This document shows, in pieces, positions 43,744 to 55,223 of a DNA stretch of 64,000 nt. Position 1 is the first letter of the stretch, and the number at the start of each line of letters is the position of its first letter. The stretch covers positions 18,243,610-18,307,609 of the forward strand of contig JANJXV010000025.1 in the NCBI GenBank assembly GCA_024803745.1. Reading direction: 5' to 3'. A program made the position numbers and the translations under genes. Origin of the DNA: Megascapheus bottae. Lineage: Eukaryota > Chordata > Mammalia > Rodentia > Geomyidae. The notes under the pieces are model-generated. The model worked only from the letters and a program-made list of their open reading frames with translations, ran no database searches and was not told where the DNA came from.

Positions 43744-43810
43744 TAGGCTTCAGAATGCCCAGGTGCCCACATAAGCCCCTCTGTTCTACTTGTTGTGTGT
43801 GTGTGCGTGT

Positions 43811-44017
43811 GTGCCAGTACTAGGGCTTGAACTCAGGACCTGGCCACTGTCCATGAGCTTTTGTGCTCAAGGCTACCACTCTACCACTAGAGCCACAGCT
43901 CCACTTTCTAGCATGCTGCTGGCTCATTAAGAGATGAGTCTCATGGGCTGGCTTCAAAGCACCATCTCAGCCCACTGAGTGGCTAGGATTATAGGAACAA
44001 GCCACCAGCACCCCAGC
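43811..44017 (-). mobile_element. B1-Geo dimeric SINE
   Basis: Preceded on the tail side by a short GTGTGTGTGTGCGTGTG run. Confidence 0.87.
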
Positions 44018-44534
44018 CACTTCTAATGAAAACTGAACTTTACTTCATTGTAACATTCACCCTACCAAGTACTCATTAAAAATATGCCAATGGAGTGGGG
44101 AGGTGGGGGGGGGAGAGAACTAATCTCAAAGGCCTTAAAATCCCAAAGGAAGAAGGAGGAGAAGGAGGAGAAGGAGAAGGAGGAGAAGCAGCAGCAGCAA
44201 CAGAAGCAGAAAAAGCAATATTGAGTTCTGTATCAATTCAAAGCCACTTGCAAAGCGGCCATAAATCTTCCCCGTGACATGACACAATGAGGAGGTGGCA
44301 TGTGGTGGATATTGATAATTAGCTACTGCCAGGTACCGCTGTCTACACAGTCTGTGTGTGGGTGGTGGGGGGGCCAACACAGATACAAACTAGGCCTGGG
44401 GGTGCCTGTCACAGAATTTGTGGCTGTGGAGAGGGGACAGTAAAGCTCCATTTGATCATTCCGTCTGAACAATTCCCCTGCAGAGGAAGCTGCGGTTCTG
44501 ATGGTTGCAAAGATGCTTTCTGTAGTCCCGGATG
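44018..44534. other. Unique intronic sequence with GGA repeat
   Basis: AGGAGAAGG/AGCAGC purine run at 44148-44200. No exon recognised. Confidence 0.55.
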
Positions 44535-44700
44535 GTCTGAATGGGAAGCCAGCTCTGCTAATGACTAGCTAAATGACTTAGCACGCACATTGGCATCTCC
44601 CAAAGGCTCTGTTTCCTCACCTGAGCGTGGAAATGACAATTATATCTGTGATAGAAATTGGAGGAGACAATTATACACTGTAACTGATCTTCCAGGAACT
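44535..44700 (-). mobile_element. MIR fragment
   Basis: AGCTCTGCTAATGACTAGCT, GGCTCTGTTTCCTCACCTG, GAAATGACAATTATATC follow the antisense MIR order. Confidence 0.65.
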
Positions 44701-44751
44701 CACTGAATGGAGCTGGCTATTCATTTAATGTATGTATGTATTTATGTATTT

Positions 44752-44943
44752 ATTTTTGTCAGTCCTAGGGCTTGAACTCAAGGCCCAGCCCTGTCCCTGA
44801 GCTTCTTTTGTTCAAGGCTAGCACTTTACCATGTGAGCCACAGTGGCACTTCCAGCTTCTTCTGTGTATGTGGTACTGAGGATTGAACCCAGGGCTTCAT
44901 GAATGCTAGGCAAGCACTCTACCACTAAGCCACATTCCCAGGC
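44752..44943 (-). mobile_element. IDL-Geo SINE
   Basis: Full dimer; head end CACTAAGCCACATTCCCAGG. Confidence 0.92.
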
Positions 44944-45608
44944 CAAGTTAGAACTTTTGATTCAAGTCTTCCTACTCCTGGTATAAACTACAACAGATTG
45001 TCCTTCTTCTCCAGTAAGAGCTGGCCTGCTATTCAGTCTAATTTCCCAGGCTCTGTCACATGGTCCTCAGGGCTCAGCTACTGCACTGTCCCACAGCGAC
45101 CACCCTGCCAATTCCAGGCTGGGATGTAGGATCAGTGCTGAGCCTCCTTTTCCATTTCTGTGTAGACCCAGAATCTGCCACTGGGGGGCGCATTCTGGGT
45201 AGCTGGGCAAGCTGGATCCTCAGGCCCATGTCTTGGTCCCGTGTTATTCCACAGCTGGGCATCTTTCCATGGAGTGACCTATCCTCCTAAACACTCACCC
45301 ATTTCTTTCCGAAGCAGGTATCACATGGGCACCCTTCCTGGTTGGGGCCGGTTAGTAGCTCTCATGTCCTCTCCAACCCCAACTCTCTTCTGCTGTCATT
45401 GAGACTCAACCCTCAGATATTTCCTATGATCTCAGTCAAACTTGAACACCCCAGTCCACATCCACCTGGCTTCTTCCACTTGACCATGATCTGAAATTCT
45501 GACATAGTCTCCTCTCCAACTAGCCCCTTCCCTGCAGCTCAGCCCAAGGTCTTCAGCAGGCTCCTTCCAGAAACAAATGCTTTGCCATTCCCCTGATTAT
45601 TCTGCTGA
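44944..45608. other. Unique intronic sequence
   Basis: No exon or repeat recognised. Confidence 0.55.
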
Positions 45609-45726
45609 TTAGCTGGAGATACGAGTCTTAAAGACATTCCTACTGAGGCTGGCTTTGAACTGTGATCCTCAGATCGCAGCCTCCTGAGTAGCTGGGATTG
45701 CAAGTATTAGTCACCAGTTCCAGATG
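45609..45726 (-). mobile_element. B1-like head with spacer
   Basis: TTAGCTGGAGATACGAGTCT through GTAGCTGGGATTGCAAGTA; Geo arm absent. Confidence 0.8.
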
Positions 45727-45764
45727 CACCATCCTATTCCCTTGCCCCCCCCACCCTATCCCAC

Positions 45765-45992
45765 CACCCAGTTGTGGGGCTTGAACTCTGGGCATGGGTG
45801 CTGTCCCTGAGCTCTTCAGCTCAAGGCTTACCACCCTACCACTGGAGCCACAGTGCCACTTCTGGTTTTCTAGTGGTTAGTTGGAGATAAGAGTCTCACA
45901 TTCTTTAGTGCCCAGGCAGACTTTGAAGAGCAATCCTCAGATCTTAGCCTCCTGAGTAGCTGGGATTACAGGTGTGAACCACTGTGCCCAGC
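45765..45992 (-). mobile_element. B1-Geo dimeric SINE
   Basis: Well preserved; CTGAGCTCTTCAGCTCAAGG Geo variant. Confidence 0.9.
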
Positions 45993-46009
45993 TTCGTTAT
46001 CCTATGCCT

Positions 46010-46024
46010 GTGTGTGTGAGTGTG

Positions 46025-46070
<46 letters not shown>
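46010..46070. repeat. (GT)n microsatellite
   Basis: GTGTGA units, then about 18 GT. It lies on the head side of the preceding minus-strand SINE. Confidence 0.96.
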
Positions 46071-46071
<1 letters not shown>

Positions 46072-46734
46072 CTGCAGCTATATGTTATACAAAGATGCTG
46101 GCAGGAAGTCCCTAAGTAGATGGGCACAATGGAGAGGAAAGAAATGAGGACATGAGTGAAGAAAAAAATCTTCAACAAAATTAACTAAAAATCAAATCAT
46201 TTATAAACTATCATCATTCATGTGGAAATCACCGGGTCTCAGTTTACTATCTTCTGGACAGTACCACTTTCCAGGTTCCTTTGCAGTGGCCCCAGAATGT
46301 CCATAATTTCCAACTCAGCAGGGTCTGCCTCAAAGTGCCTGGGGCATCATGTTGCTCTGGGCTCAAATTCCCAACATCAGCCAACCCCATACCCACTCCA
46401 GGGACTGAGCAGCACCAGGAATATCTCTAGTCACTGTATCGGGCTCCTTCTTTTCTCTCCCCACAACCACCATCCAGCAGCCTGGATGGTCTCTCTCCAC
46501 AAGTGGCCCATCTGGTTGGAGGGATGGGATTGAGGGAGCCATCCCTGATCCGAATAAAGGCTGCTCAAGATGGGAACTACCTGCTCCACCTCTTCCCTCC
46601 TCCAAGACACAGAATCATGATTGGTTACTGAACCAGGGAGTGGGAGGACCTTAGGCTCCTCCCCCTTCAGGGCCTCAGGGTATAGTGCTGTGTGAGATGC
46701 TAAAGGGAAAAGGGAGTGGAGAAGGAAAGAGCAC
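46071..46734. other. Unique intronic sequence
   Basis: No exon or repeat recognised. Confidence 0.55.
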
Positions 46735-47062
46735 AGCCAGGCACAGTGGCTCATGCCTGTAATCCTAACTACTCAAGAGATCTGAGTTTCAAAGTCAACC
46801 AGGTCCAAAAAGTTGGACACAGAACTGTTTGTAGCTCAAGTGATAGTTTACTAATACTGAGCATTAAAAAAACAAAATCAAAGATAGGGCTGGGATCCAG
46901 TTCAGTAGCAAAGTGCTTGCCTCGCAAGTGCAACATCCTGGGTTCGATCCCCAGTACCAAAAAAGAAAAGACCAAAAAAAAAAAAATACAATTTAAAAAA
47001 AAAAAAAAACCTCAAAGATAGTGCCCAGGCCTTATTCAAGCCCGGGGATCAAAAAGAAAGAA
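46735..47062 (+). mobile_element. B1-Geo SINE (outer, split)
   Basis: Head CAGCCAGGCACAGTGGCTCA; the Geo 3' end resumes at 47022 (TGCCCAGGCCTTATTCAAGC). Confidence 0.82.
46888..47011 (+). mobile_element. ID-type SINE nested in B1-Geo, TSD intact
   Basis: GGCTGGGATCCAGTTCAGTA, CGCAAGTGCAACATCCTGGG, TTCGATCCCCAGTACC, then a tail with AAAAAAGAAAAGACC. Flanked by TCAAAGATAG at 46878-46887 and 47012-47021. Confidence 0.92.
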
Positions 47063-47327
47063 AAGATAAGTGCACCAAAGCAAGAATGCCACGACAGGAC
47101 AGGACATGACAGGAGCTCCCCTCTCCACCTCTCCTCTCCCTCTCCTTCCCCTTCCCCTCCCCCTCCCTGGTCCTTTCAATCTTGGTTTTCCAATCACAGC
47201 TGGAATTTCAGTAACATCATTAACTAGCAGTGAAATGTCGGCAGAAGGTCACTGAGAAAGGCCCTCTGAGTCCCAGCAGCCCCTAAACACAGCCCATTTA
47301 GCTAGACTTGTTTTTTGATTCTATCTT
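47063..47327. other. Unique sequence with CT-rich tract
   Basis: GACAGGACAGGACATGACAGG near 47093, then CCCTCTCC units to 47168. Confidence 0.55.
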
Positions 47328-47465
47328 ACCATTCAACCTTGACAATCCCTTGCCTTCTCAATCCTCAGTTTCCCCATCTGCAAAGTGGGAGGGAAACACC
47401 TAACAGCACCTACTTTCAAGGGGTCGTCATGAGGGCAGAATGAGTTGGTGTAACTCAACTCAAGC
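47328..47465 (-). mobile_element. MIR fragment
   Basis: CTCAGTTTCCCCATCTGCAA, AGTGGGAGGGAAACACC, GTCGTCATGAGGGCAGAATG. Confidence 0.7.
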
Positions 47466-48074
47466 CAGCTCAGGGCAAGGACGGCTTGATCGCCACACGG
47501 TGGCTGTCATCCACATCACCAGACCAAGTTTATCTCCCCATGTCTCCAGCACTCCTTGCTGCCAGCAACCCCTCCAGGCTCCTCCCTGAGAGCAACCCAC
47601 CAAGGTTCAGAGACTTGCCGAGTGGGAAACGGGCTGTCACACAATTACGAAAGGTTAATTAGGAGGTTCAACAAGAAAGTGAACCCATGAAGACACGGCA
47701 CTGGTTTGTTATTTTATTCTGCCATGATGCCACCAACCCACACTGTAGCCTAGAGCCCATGGGGGAGGTCACCCAAACACATGATGGCCTCCCCCAGCCC
47801 TGCACTTTAGAAGGAAATGCCTGCTGTGCACCCCCCCACCACCACCAATTAACACCATCCAGCTAATTAAAGCACCCCATTACACTTACTCCTTGACTCA
47901 CGGGAGCTGGAGGAAAGCCCAAGATCCCAGTGGCTCTACTTTCATGTGGTTCAGGGGAGACACAGCCTGCCCACCCACATTCCTTCACCAGCTACAGTGG
48001 AACTGATAGAGCTGGGGGCCAGGCCACCCCCCCTCCCTGGGAGAGAGCAGTGGTTCAAAGCTAGCCTGGCAGGC
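47466..48074. other. Unique intronic sequence
   Basis: AATTAACACC/GCTAATTAAAGCA words at 47847-47875 and a short B1-like piece GGTTCAAAGCTAGCCTGGCA at 48053. No exon recognised. Confidence 0.5.
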
Positions 48075-48300
48075 ATAGTGGTGATCCACATAGGATTGGG
48101 GAATAATTAGGGCAATCTAAACCCATAAGAATCAATAACATAATTAACAAATATGACGCTGTTCCTCTGACTCTTGCTATGAGTTATACTGCCTTTGATC
48201 AGACCATGTTCCCTGACTGTTAATGACATGTAACGTTAATTACCAGAGAAAGCAAATTCCTTGGAAGGAAGACTTCCTTGGAGAATAATTAATAACTCTT
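48075..48300. promoter_or_regulatory. Candidate conserved noncoding element
   Basis: Repeat-free AT-rich block dense in TAATTA-type cores: GGAATAATTAGGG, AACATAATTAACAAA, ACGTTAATTACCAG, GAATAATTAATAAC. Homeodomain binding is inferred. Confidence 0.4.
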
Positions 48301-48459
48301 TGAGGAAACACAGAGCTGGGACAGGGTCCCTCCAACTGTGGTAATATCTAGGGGACCCAGAAAAGATGGTGGCAGAGCACAGGTGCTACAGGTGATGGTC
48401 AGGGCACTGGGGCCCAATCCTGGCCTTCTATCAAGCAAGACAGTTCACTTCCAATGTCT

Positions 48460-48625
48460 AAGGGCCATCTGTCTGTCTGTCCATCTGTCCTTCCTTCTTC
48501 CCTCACTCCATTCCTTCCTTATTCCTTTTTTCTTCTTCCCTTTCATCCTTCTTTCCTTTCTTCCCCCCATCCTTCCTTCTTTGCCTCCCTCCCTCCTTCC
48601 CTTCCTCCTTTCCTTCCTTCCTTAA
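48460..48625. repeat. CCTT-rich polypyrimidine tract
   Basis: CTGTCTGTC, then TTCC/CCTT units almost free of purines for 160 bases. Confidence 0.93.
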
Positions 48626-48696
48626 AATACTGGGAATTGAACCCATGGCCTCATGCCACTGGTTTGAAATTCATTTTTTGGTCTTGTTTTTGTCTT

Positions 48697-48883
48697 TTGC
48701 CCATCCTGGGGCTTGAACTTAGGGACTGAGTACCGTCCTTGAACTTTCTCAAGGCTAGTGCTCTACCATTTGAGCCACAGCACCACGTCAGCTTTTTCTG
48801 TGTATGTGGTACCAAAAAAAATCAAACCCAGGGCTTCGTGCATTCTAGGCAAGCACTCTACCACTAGGTCATATTCTTGGTCC
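48697..48883 (-). mobile_element. IDL-Geo SINE
   Basis: The head has an A8 insertion after GTGGTACC; tail side T-rich. Confidence 0.9.
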
Positions 48884-50163
48884 TTTAAGTTCATGTTTCA
48901 GATAAGGTCTCAAGTTAACTTTAACTGGAGTAGGCCTCCAACCTTGATCCTCCCCTGTCTCTACTAGCTAAGATGACAGTTGCACAACCATTAGGGGTCT
49001 TTGTTTTATAGCATGTGAAGATAGCTAGCTCGGCCTAGTAGAATCCCCCACCTCATCCATCTGTATCCTGACAATCCCTGAATTCTGACATCATGAGAGA
49101 AATCCCAGGCCCTTCGTTTTTTTGAGGTGGTCCTCAGTTTCCATTCCTGCTTCCTCAGTTCCCTACATCCTGTAGCAAATGCCAGGCCCCTGGAGAATAG
49201 GTCATTTTCTCCATCTCCATCACTGGGGGGCAGGGGAGATCAACCCTTTCTCAAGGAACCCCACTTACTCTTCTCCTGGGAAGCAAGGGAGCTCCCTGGC
49301 CACCTCCCCTCTCCCTGCTGCCTGAGTGCTCATCAATGCTGGGCTGGCAGGGGAAGGCAATCACGGACATTGAATGGCACAGTGGCTGCCCAGGAGCAGG
49401 CGGAGAGGGTGCCAGGTTCCTTACAGCCCTCCTTCTCCCACCCTCCCCAGGCATGGCGGCCCCCCTGCTGCTTCTTGGATTGGTATCCCAGGAGTGCCAG
49501 CTCAGCAGCAGCATCTTATCACCTGATCCAGTCCAGACTGGGCAGGACTGAATCCCAGGACCCAGTGGGCCTGTCACAGGGGTGGGGATGCAAGTCTGAA
49601 AGAATGAAAAAAAAAAAAAAAAAAAAACGAGCAGAGCTTTCTATCCTGCAGCCTGGAGCCTCAGAACCCCAGAGCAGACCCTGGTTTATAGAGGGAGGGG
49701 TCCTGCCTGGAGTTCCCCCCCTCACTCAATTTGCAAAGCAGGGCTTACCCTTTCCAAAGCCCCCTCCTCAGTCCAAAGGACTGAGTAACAGATCCCTGTT
49801 TCTCTCTGGACCTTTCCTATGCAGGTGGGGAGGTTCATTTCCATTATTGGGGTACCTTGTGGATGCAGGGAGCACTATAAGCAGCAAGGGTCACCAGAGG
49901 GAAGCAGCAATGAGTGATGTATTTCTGGGTTCTCTCTCTGCTGCACCCGGCTCTGCTTGCACATCCGCCTTCCTGGGTCTATGTCCACTGCTCTGCCCAG
50001 CATTCTGTCACTTGGTCATCCCAGGACCCTCCTCTTGTATCCAGCCCTCCCACACACACACCAGTCCTCTAGTGGGTGCTGGATCACACCACACTGTCCT
50101 TTCCTGCTCCCTCTTGGTTCCCACTCAGGCTCTAAACCCTCCATGAAGGGCCCAGGCTCACAG
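48884..50163. other. Unique intronic sequence
   Basis: GC-richer stretch with A21 at 49607. The longest ORF of the window (49127-50146, +) lies here, but its composition and lack of splice or domain signal do not support a gene. Confidence 0.55.
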
Positions 50164-50365
50164 GTTCATTGGGACTTGAACTCAGGGCCTTGCTTCCTTG
50201 ACTTTTTCACTCAAGGCTGGTGTTCCACCACTTGACCACAGCTCCACTTCCAGATTTTTGCTGATTAATACAGGTAGACGTCTTATGGATGTCACTGACT
50301 GGGCTGACTTCAAACCACAATCCTCAGAGAGCTAGGACTGCAGGTGTAAGCCACCTGGTTCCTGG
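50164..50365 (-). mobile_element. B1-Geo dimeric SINE
   Basis: Geo 3' end shortened; head lacks TCTCAGCCTCCTGA. Confidence 0.83.
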
Positions 50366-50471
50366 CTTTGATAAACACTGTGCCCAGGCAGATGTATAAG
50401 ACAGAGGTATGCCCCCCAAAACAAGTGATAGAAAGTTATCAGCGAAAGTCACATACATTTGGGGTGACAAA

Positions 50472-50474
<3 letters not shown>

Positions 50475-50515
<41 letters not shown>
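50475..50515. repeat. (TG)20 microsatellite
   Basis: Runs directly into the Geo 3' end of the minus-strand SINE at 50516. Confidence 0.97.
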
Positions 50516-50518
<3 letters not shown>

Positions 50519-50723
50519 CAGGGCCTTCAAACTGTCCCTTAGCTTTTTTTTTGCTCAAGGCTGGCACTCTACCACTTGAGCCACACCCCCTACTTTGGCT
50601 TTTGGTAATTCATTGGAGATAAAGAGTCTCACAGACTTTCTTGCTGAGGCTGGCTTTGAACTGCCAGCCTCAGATCTCACCTCCTGAGTAGTTAGAATTA
50701 CAGGCGTGAGCCACCAGCACCCC
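50516..50723 (-). mobile_element. B1-Geo dimeric SINE
   Basis: The repeat has replaced the SINE's last bases up to CTCAGGGCC. Confidence 0.88.
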
Positions 50724-51341
50724 ACCTCCACCCGTAATCTTTGTGTCAGCCTACTATACTGTCAAAGGGGCAGAAGTAAGACCTCAGTCCCTCTACCTCC
50801 CCAGGCACCTGTCTTACCAGATGCCTGACAGAGGAAGATAAGTATATTTAGAGTATACAGCAAAGAGCATAACAAAAGAGTTTATAGAACTGTCCAGGAC
50901 AAAGCTGACAAGGCAGGGCCAGGCTGTGTTTCTCAGCTGCAGCCAAGCCCAGGAAATGGACAGGCCAGCAAGCCCTTGACCCTTTTGGGGCCCATTTCTA
51001 AAGCCAAGGTGAAATGATTTCTGCCAAGTATGGAAGTTTATTTTTTAATTTAAAAGAAAAGAAAGATTATGAGGTTATACAGAGATACCAACCTTTAAGG
51101 TAGTTAGCAATCAGAATGTGGGAAAAGGATTTGATTGTAAATTAATCTACGGATGTACCTGCCATGGCGTACCTCTCAAACGTTCAGTTCTATTCTAGAG
51201 GAAAGCAGCATGTCCACTGGGCCAAAATACTGCCGGCTGGTGCAACAGACTTACAAATGGTCGGAAGACGTGCGTAGCGCAAATCCCAAAGATACCTTGT
51301 CATTACATAAGAAGGTCACTTCGATTTCAAATGTCTCTTTC
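50724..51341. other. Unique intronic sequence
   Basis: No exon or repeat recognised. Confidence 0.55.
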
Positions 51342-51568
51342 AGCCAGGCACCAATGGCTCATACCTGTCATTCTAGCTAAATGGGAGGCTGAGATCTGAG
51401 GATAGCAGTTCAAAGCCTGCCCAGGCAGGAAAGTCCACGAGACTCTGAGCTCCATTTCACCACCAGAAAACTGGAAGTGGCACTATGGCTCAAAGTAGTA
51501 GAGCATTAGCCTTGAGCAAAAAAGCTAAGGGTTATTAGCTAGAACCCAAGTTCAAGGGCTGCCATTGA

Positions 51569-51570
<2 letters not shown>
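51342..51570 (+). mobile_element. B1-Geo dimeric SINE
   Basis: Head CAGCCAGGCACCAATGGCTC; tail passes into CA. Confidence 0.88.

Positions 51571-51571
<1 letters not shown>

Positions 51572-51619
<48 letters not shown>
51572..51619. repeat. (AC)24 microsatellite
   Basis: Starts at the tail of the SINE ending at 51570. Confidence 0.98.
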
Positions 51620-51621
<2 letters not shown>

Positions 51622-52949
51622 AGAGCAAAGAGTGAGGGGACCCAGGCTCAGGTTCTAGCTTCTACCTCTATCCCGGCATGGTCCCTGCCAACTGTCACAT
51701 TTCTCTAAGCCTTTGTTGTGCAAACAAATGGGTTCACCATGTCTTCTTAGGACCTTGTTGGGTTTTAGACAGAGAATAATCTCTACAGATGATCCTTCTT
51801 CCAGGGTTCGCTCAGACTCCAACCTCATTTTTTTCACCAGTCCTTTAGAAAAATGGCTACCCCTTCTTTTGGGGGACCCACTTATAGCTTTGGAGACTGA
51901 CAGAATTTGAGTGGCTCCCAGCAAGCATTGTATATGGAACACTTGAAACTAGAGCTGCTCTTGAAGCAAAAGGCTATTTGCTCATGGCAGAAAGAAGACA
52001 TGGAGCCCCCAACAGTGCCCACTGGGGAGGGCAGGAAATGCAGAGAGTGGACTTTCCTGGCAGGCTGGGTGCCTCAGCTGAGCGTCCTCTCTGAGATGCC
52101 AGGTTCAGCCTTGCAAACCAGGACCCCTTCATTGTAGAAACAATGTTGGTTGTTTTTCTTTCTTGTGTTGCAACTAGGCCTGCCTCAAAAAGGAACATCT
52201 GGCCCAGGACAGAGTTCTACACAGTACAAGAATGGAATCTCAGGATGATGCCCCCAACACAACTGTGCCAGAGGTGAGGCGCCCTACCAGATGAGTTCTG
52301 GAGGGGGTCCCCCCAGGAAGATATTCATCTGCAGCTGGACCACAAGGCCTGTGGATCATACCATCCTGGGGGTTAGAACTCTTAGGGTAGCTGGGATAGT
52401 TTAGCATATGCCTGTAATCCTAGCCACTCAGGAGCCTTTCCCACATGCTTTGTCTCCAGGTCCACCAATGCCTGGCCCCTTATCATTCAAGTTGTTTCTC
52501 CAAGGTACTGTTCCAGACCCTGTCTACACTTCACACCAGAATCTCACTGCCTGGCATGCCATTCTAAGAGGGCTGGCCAGGATAAATGTGTAGCTGAAGG
52601 AGGTGTGATCTCACCCTTCTTAAGGCCACCTGGAACTCGACACAGCCCGAAGCAACCACAGTCAAGACTCTGGACCTTTCTCAGCCATGAGGCTCCAGTG
52701 GGCAGAGCAACAGAGGAGTAGGGCATTCTAAAGGGGCACACAGTTTCATGACTCCTACTCTGGACCTACTCCAGCCAAGACAAAGAAGATCAGACCCTAA
52801 GACATAGCAGCAAAAGGGAAACGCAGCCTATTGTCATAATGTTCCAGAGGGCCTCCTCTATCCCTTTATTTTTGATATCCTGAGCAAAGTAAAATATAAT
52901 ATTAATAATGAAAGTTTCTTGCAGACTTTTAACATTTGTGGGACAAAGA
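51620..52949. other. Unique intronic sequence
   Basis: Only a 37-base B1-like scrap (ATGCCTGTAATCCTAGCCAC) at 52397-52433. No exon recognised. Confidence 0.55.
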
Positions 52950-53025
52950 GAGCAGTACTAGAGTTTGAACTCAGCACCCTGGGCTTAGGCAGGGGTTCAA
53001 CCACTTACACCATACCTTCAGACAT
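52950..53025 (-). mobile_element. Degraded SINE fragment
   Basis: TAGAGTTTGAACTCAGCACC then GGGGTTCAACCACTTACACC; Geo- or ID-like, too diverged to place. Confidence 0.4.
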
Positions 53026-53151
53026 GTGTTGGCATCTGTTATTCTGGGGATGGGATTTTTGTCCACAGCTGGCCTAGAGTACTTTTGGCCTCCCACATGG
53101 CAACAACCACTGAACACAAACCCAGCTTCTTTAATGCTTATTTATTCAATT

Positions 53152-53411
53152 TAGTGCCAGTACTGGGACTTGAACTCAGGGCCTGGGAACTGCCTCTTCA
53201 GTTTTTGTTGTTGTGGTGATTTGCTCAAGATTGGTACTATACCACTTGAGCCATTTTGGCTTTTTTTTGGGGGGGGGTTGTCTTCTTTTTACTAGTGGAA
53301 TTAGAGATAGGAGTCTCACCAACTTTTCTGCCCAGGCTGGCTTCAAACCACAATCCTCAGATCTCAGCCTCTAGAACAACAAGGATTACAGGCACGAGCC
53401 ACCAGCACCCA
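53152..53411 (-). mobile_element. B1-Geo dimeric SINE
   Basis: GTTGTTGTGG and T8G9 insertions inside the Geo arm and spacer. Confidence 0.87.
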
Positions 53412-53829
53412 CTGTGCTCCTTCCCTCCTTCCTTCCTTCCTTCTAATGTATCTACTAGAAAATGTAAAATGACATGTGACTTGCATTTGTGGTGGGTATT
53501 GAGTCTTCAGAACTATACCAATGGGGCTGTTTCTGTCCTAGTTCAGCCCACATGCCTCAGAGATGATCTAGGAATACTCCTCCCCCTTCCCTCACCCCCT
53601 CTCTCCAGCCCATCAAACCTTACCCAATGAATGTTTCCTGAAGAACCACAGGCCAGGATACCCAGCCTGGCTTCAGAGAGGGCCAGTGGCATAAAGAAGC
53701 CATCTGATTGCCCTGCCCCCTGCCTAACAAACATCCAATCCCTATGTGTGGCCTAGGTCAGCCAGGGCCCAGCATACCACAAGGAAGACCCGCCAGGGTG
53801 CTCAGGCAGGACAGCAGACTCAGTCTCTC

Positions 53830-54470
53830 TTGTTCTGTGAAATATCATTTTTCACAGTTGGAAAGGAAACCCATTATTCCCAATTAACCTGCCATGAACC
53901 CACCGTTCTACTGCCTTGCCTGTAATTATTCACCCATAGTAATAGCTAAAGTAAATCTTGGTGGCCTCAGCCAGCACCGACAGCTCCTTTGGGAAAACTT
54001 TCAAAGATGCCTCGTCCTTGCTTCCCTTATCTGAAGCTTCCTGGCCCGTTCAATGTCCTTTTATTTTGAGATTCACATTAAAACAGCATTTTCGCAAGCC
54101 AGCACAGTTAAATCCAGACACCAAACAGATTCATGGGCTCTGTAGGTGCCTCTTGGTGTCTTCCTAGCCACAGGCCACCAGGATCTGACAGATGGCAAAC
54201 CCCCCTGGACCCGTGCATGAGCCACACACTGCCAGTTTCCATAATTAGCCTGTCCTCTGCCAAGCTCTCTGTGCTCCACTGTCCAGGGGCTGACCTCGGA
54301 GGCCCACCCATCCAGTACATCTTAGGTACAATTTATTTTGAGTTGTCAGATGGAAATTTGCTACTAGATCGTCTGCCCCCCAATAAATCCAGAAAGAAGT
54401 TGTCATTTTAAATGACACGTGGCTCCTTTAACTGTCTAAGGAAAAAGAAAGCTTCATGAAGATACAGCAG
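53830..54470. promoter_or_regulatory. Candidate conserved noncoding element
   Basis: Long repeat-free block with GTAATTATTCACCC, CCCAATTAACCTGCC, a GTCATTTTAAATGAC palindrome and AACTTTCAAAGATGC (TCF-like). Inferred. Confidence 0.33.
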
Positions 54471-54540
54471 CAAGTTAACCACCATCAAGGGAATAACACA
54501 AGCAGAGAAGAGGGAGGAGGAGGGAGTCCAGAAATACTAA

Positions 54541-54789
54541 GGGAGCCAGGCACTAATGGCTCACACCTGTAAATCCTAGTGGCTCAGGAGGCTGAGATCT
54601 GAGGACTGTAGTTCGAAGCCAGCCCAGGTTAGGAAAGGCCATCAGACTCTATCTCCAATTAACCATCAGAAAATCAGAAGTGGTGCTGTGGCTCAAGTGG
54701 TAGAGCTCTAGCCTTGAGAAAGCCCAGGGACACTGCTCAGGCCCTGAGTTCAAAGCCCCAGGACTGGCAAAAAAAAAAAAAAAAAAAAA
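54541..54789 (+). mobile_element. B1-Geo SINE with young Geo arm
   Basis: The Geo arm reads GAGCTCTAGCCTTGAGAAAG, CCCAGGGACACTGCTCAGG, the form otherwise seen in young IDL-Geo copies; tail A21. Confidence 0.9.
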
Positions 54790-54825
54790 GAACAGGAAGC
54801 CCTGATTTCCAAACCCCAATATCAG

Positions 54826-55080
54826 CACAAAGAGAAAAGGGGGGAGAGGGAAGGAAGGAGGGGGAAGGGGAAGGAAAAGGAGAGAAGGAAAAAGGGAGAG
54901 GGAGAGGAAGAGGAAGAGAAAAGGAAGGAGGAAGGGAGGGAGGGAGGGAGAGAGAGGGAGAGAGGGGGAGAGAGAGGCAGAGAGAGGGAGAAAGGGAGAG
55001 AGGGAGAAAGGGAGAGAGGGAGAAAGGCAGGGAGGGAGGGAGGGAGGGAGGAAGGGAGGAAGGGAGGGAGGAAGGGAAAG
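54826..55080. repeat. Long polypurine tract (about 255 bp)
   Basis: A mosaic of GGAAGG, GAGAGG, AGAAAGGG and GGGAGGGA with almost no pyrimidines. It begins about 35 bases past the SINE tail at 54789. Confidence 0.96.
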
Positions 55081-55082
55081 GA

Positions 55083-55221
55083 GCCAGTGGTTAACGTCTA
55101 TAATTTCAACTCAGGAGGTTGAAATCTGAGGACTCTCCAGTTTGCAGACAGCCCAGGCAGACAAAATTGAGAGACTCTTGGCTCCAGTGAACCAGCAAAA
55201 GACTGGAAGTGGAGCTAGGCC
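55083..55221 (+). mobile_element. B1-Geo SINE, 3' truncated
   Basis: Head AGCCAGTGGTTAACGTCTAT; stops at GAAGTGGAGCTAGGC where the next SINE starts. Confidence 0.78.
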
Positions 55222-55223
55222 AA

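Noticed and set aside
49127..50146. 339-codon ORF on +, the longest in the window
   Set aside because: C-rich intronic DNA with few stops. The protein is Pro/Ser-rich without domains, contains a poly-Lys run from a poly-A stretch, has no splice signals, and opposes the gene strand.
54714..55094. 126-codon Glu/Gly/Arg-rich ORF
   Set aside because: Composed of a SINE tail and the polypurine tract.
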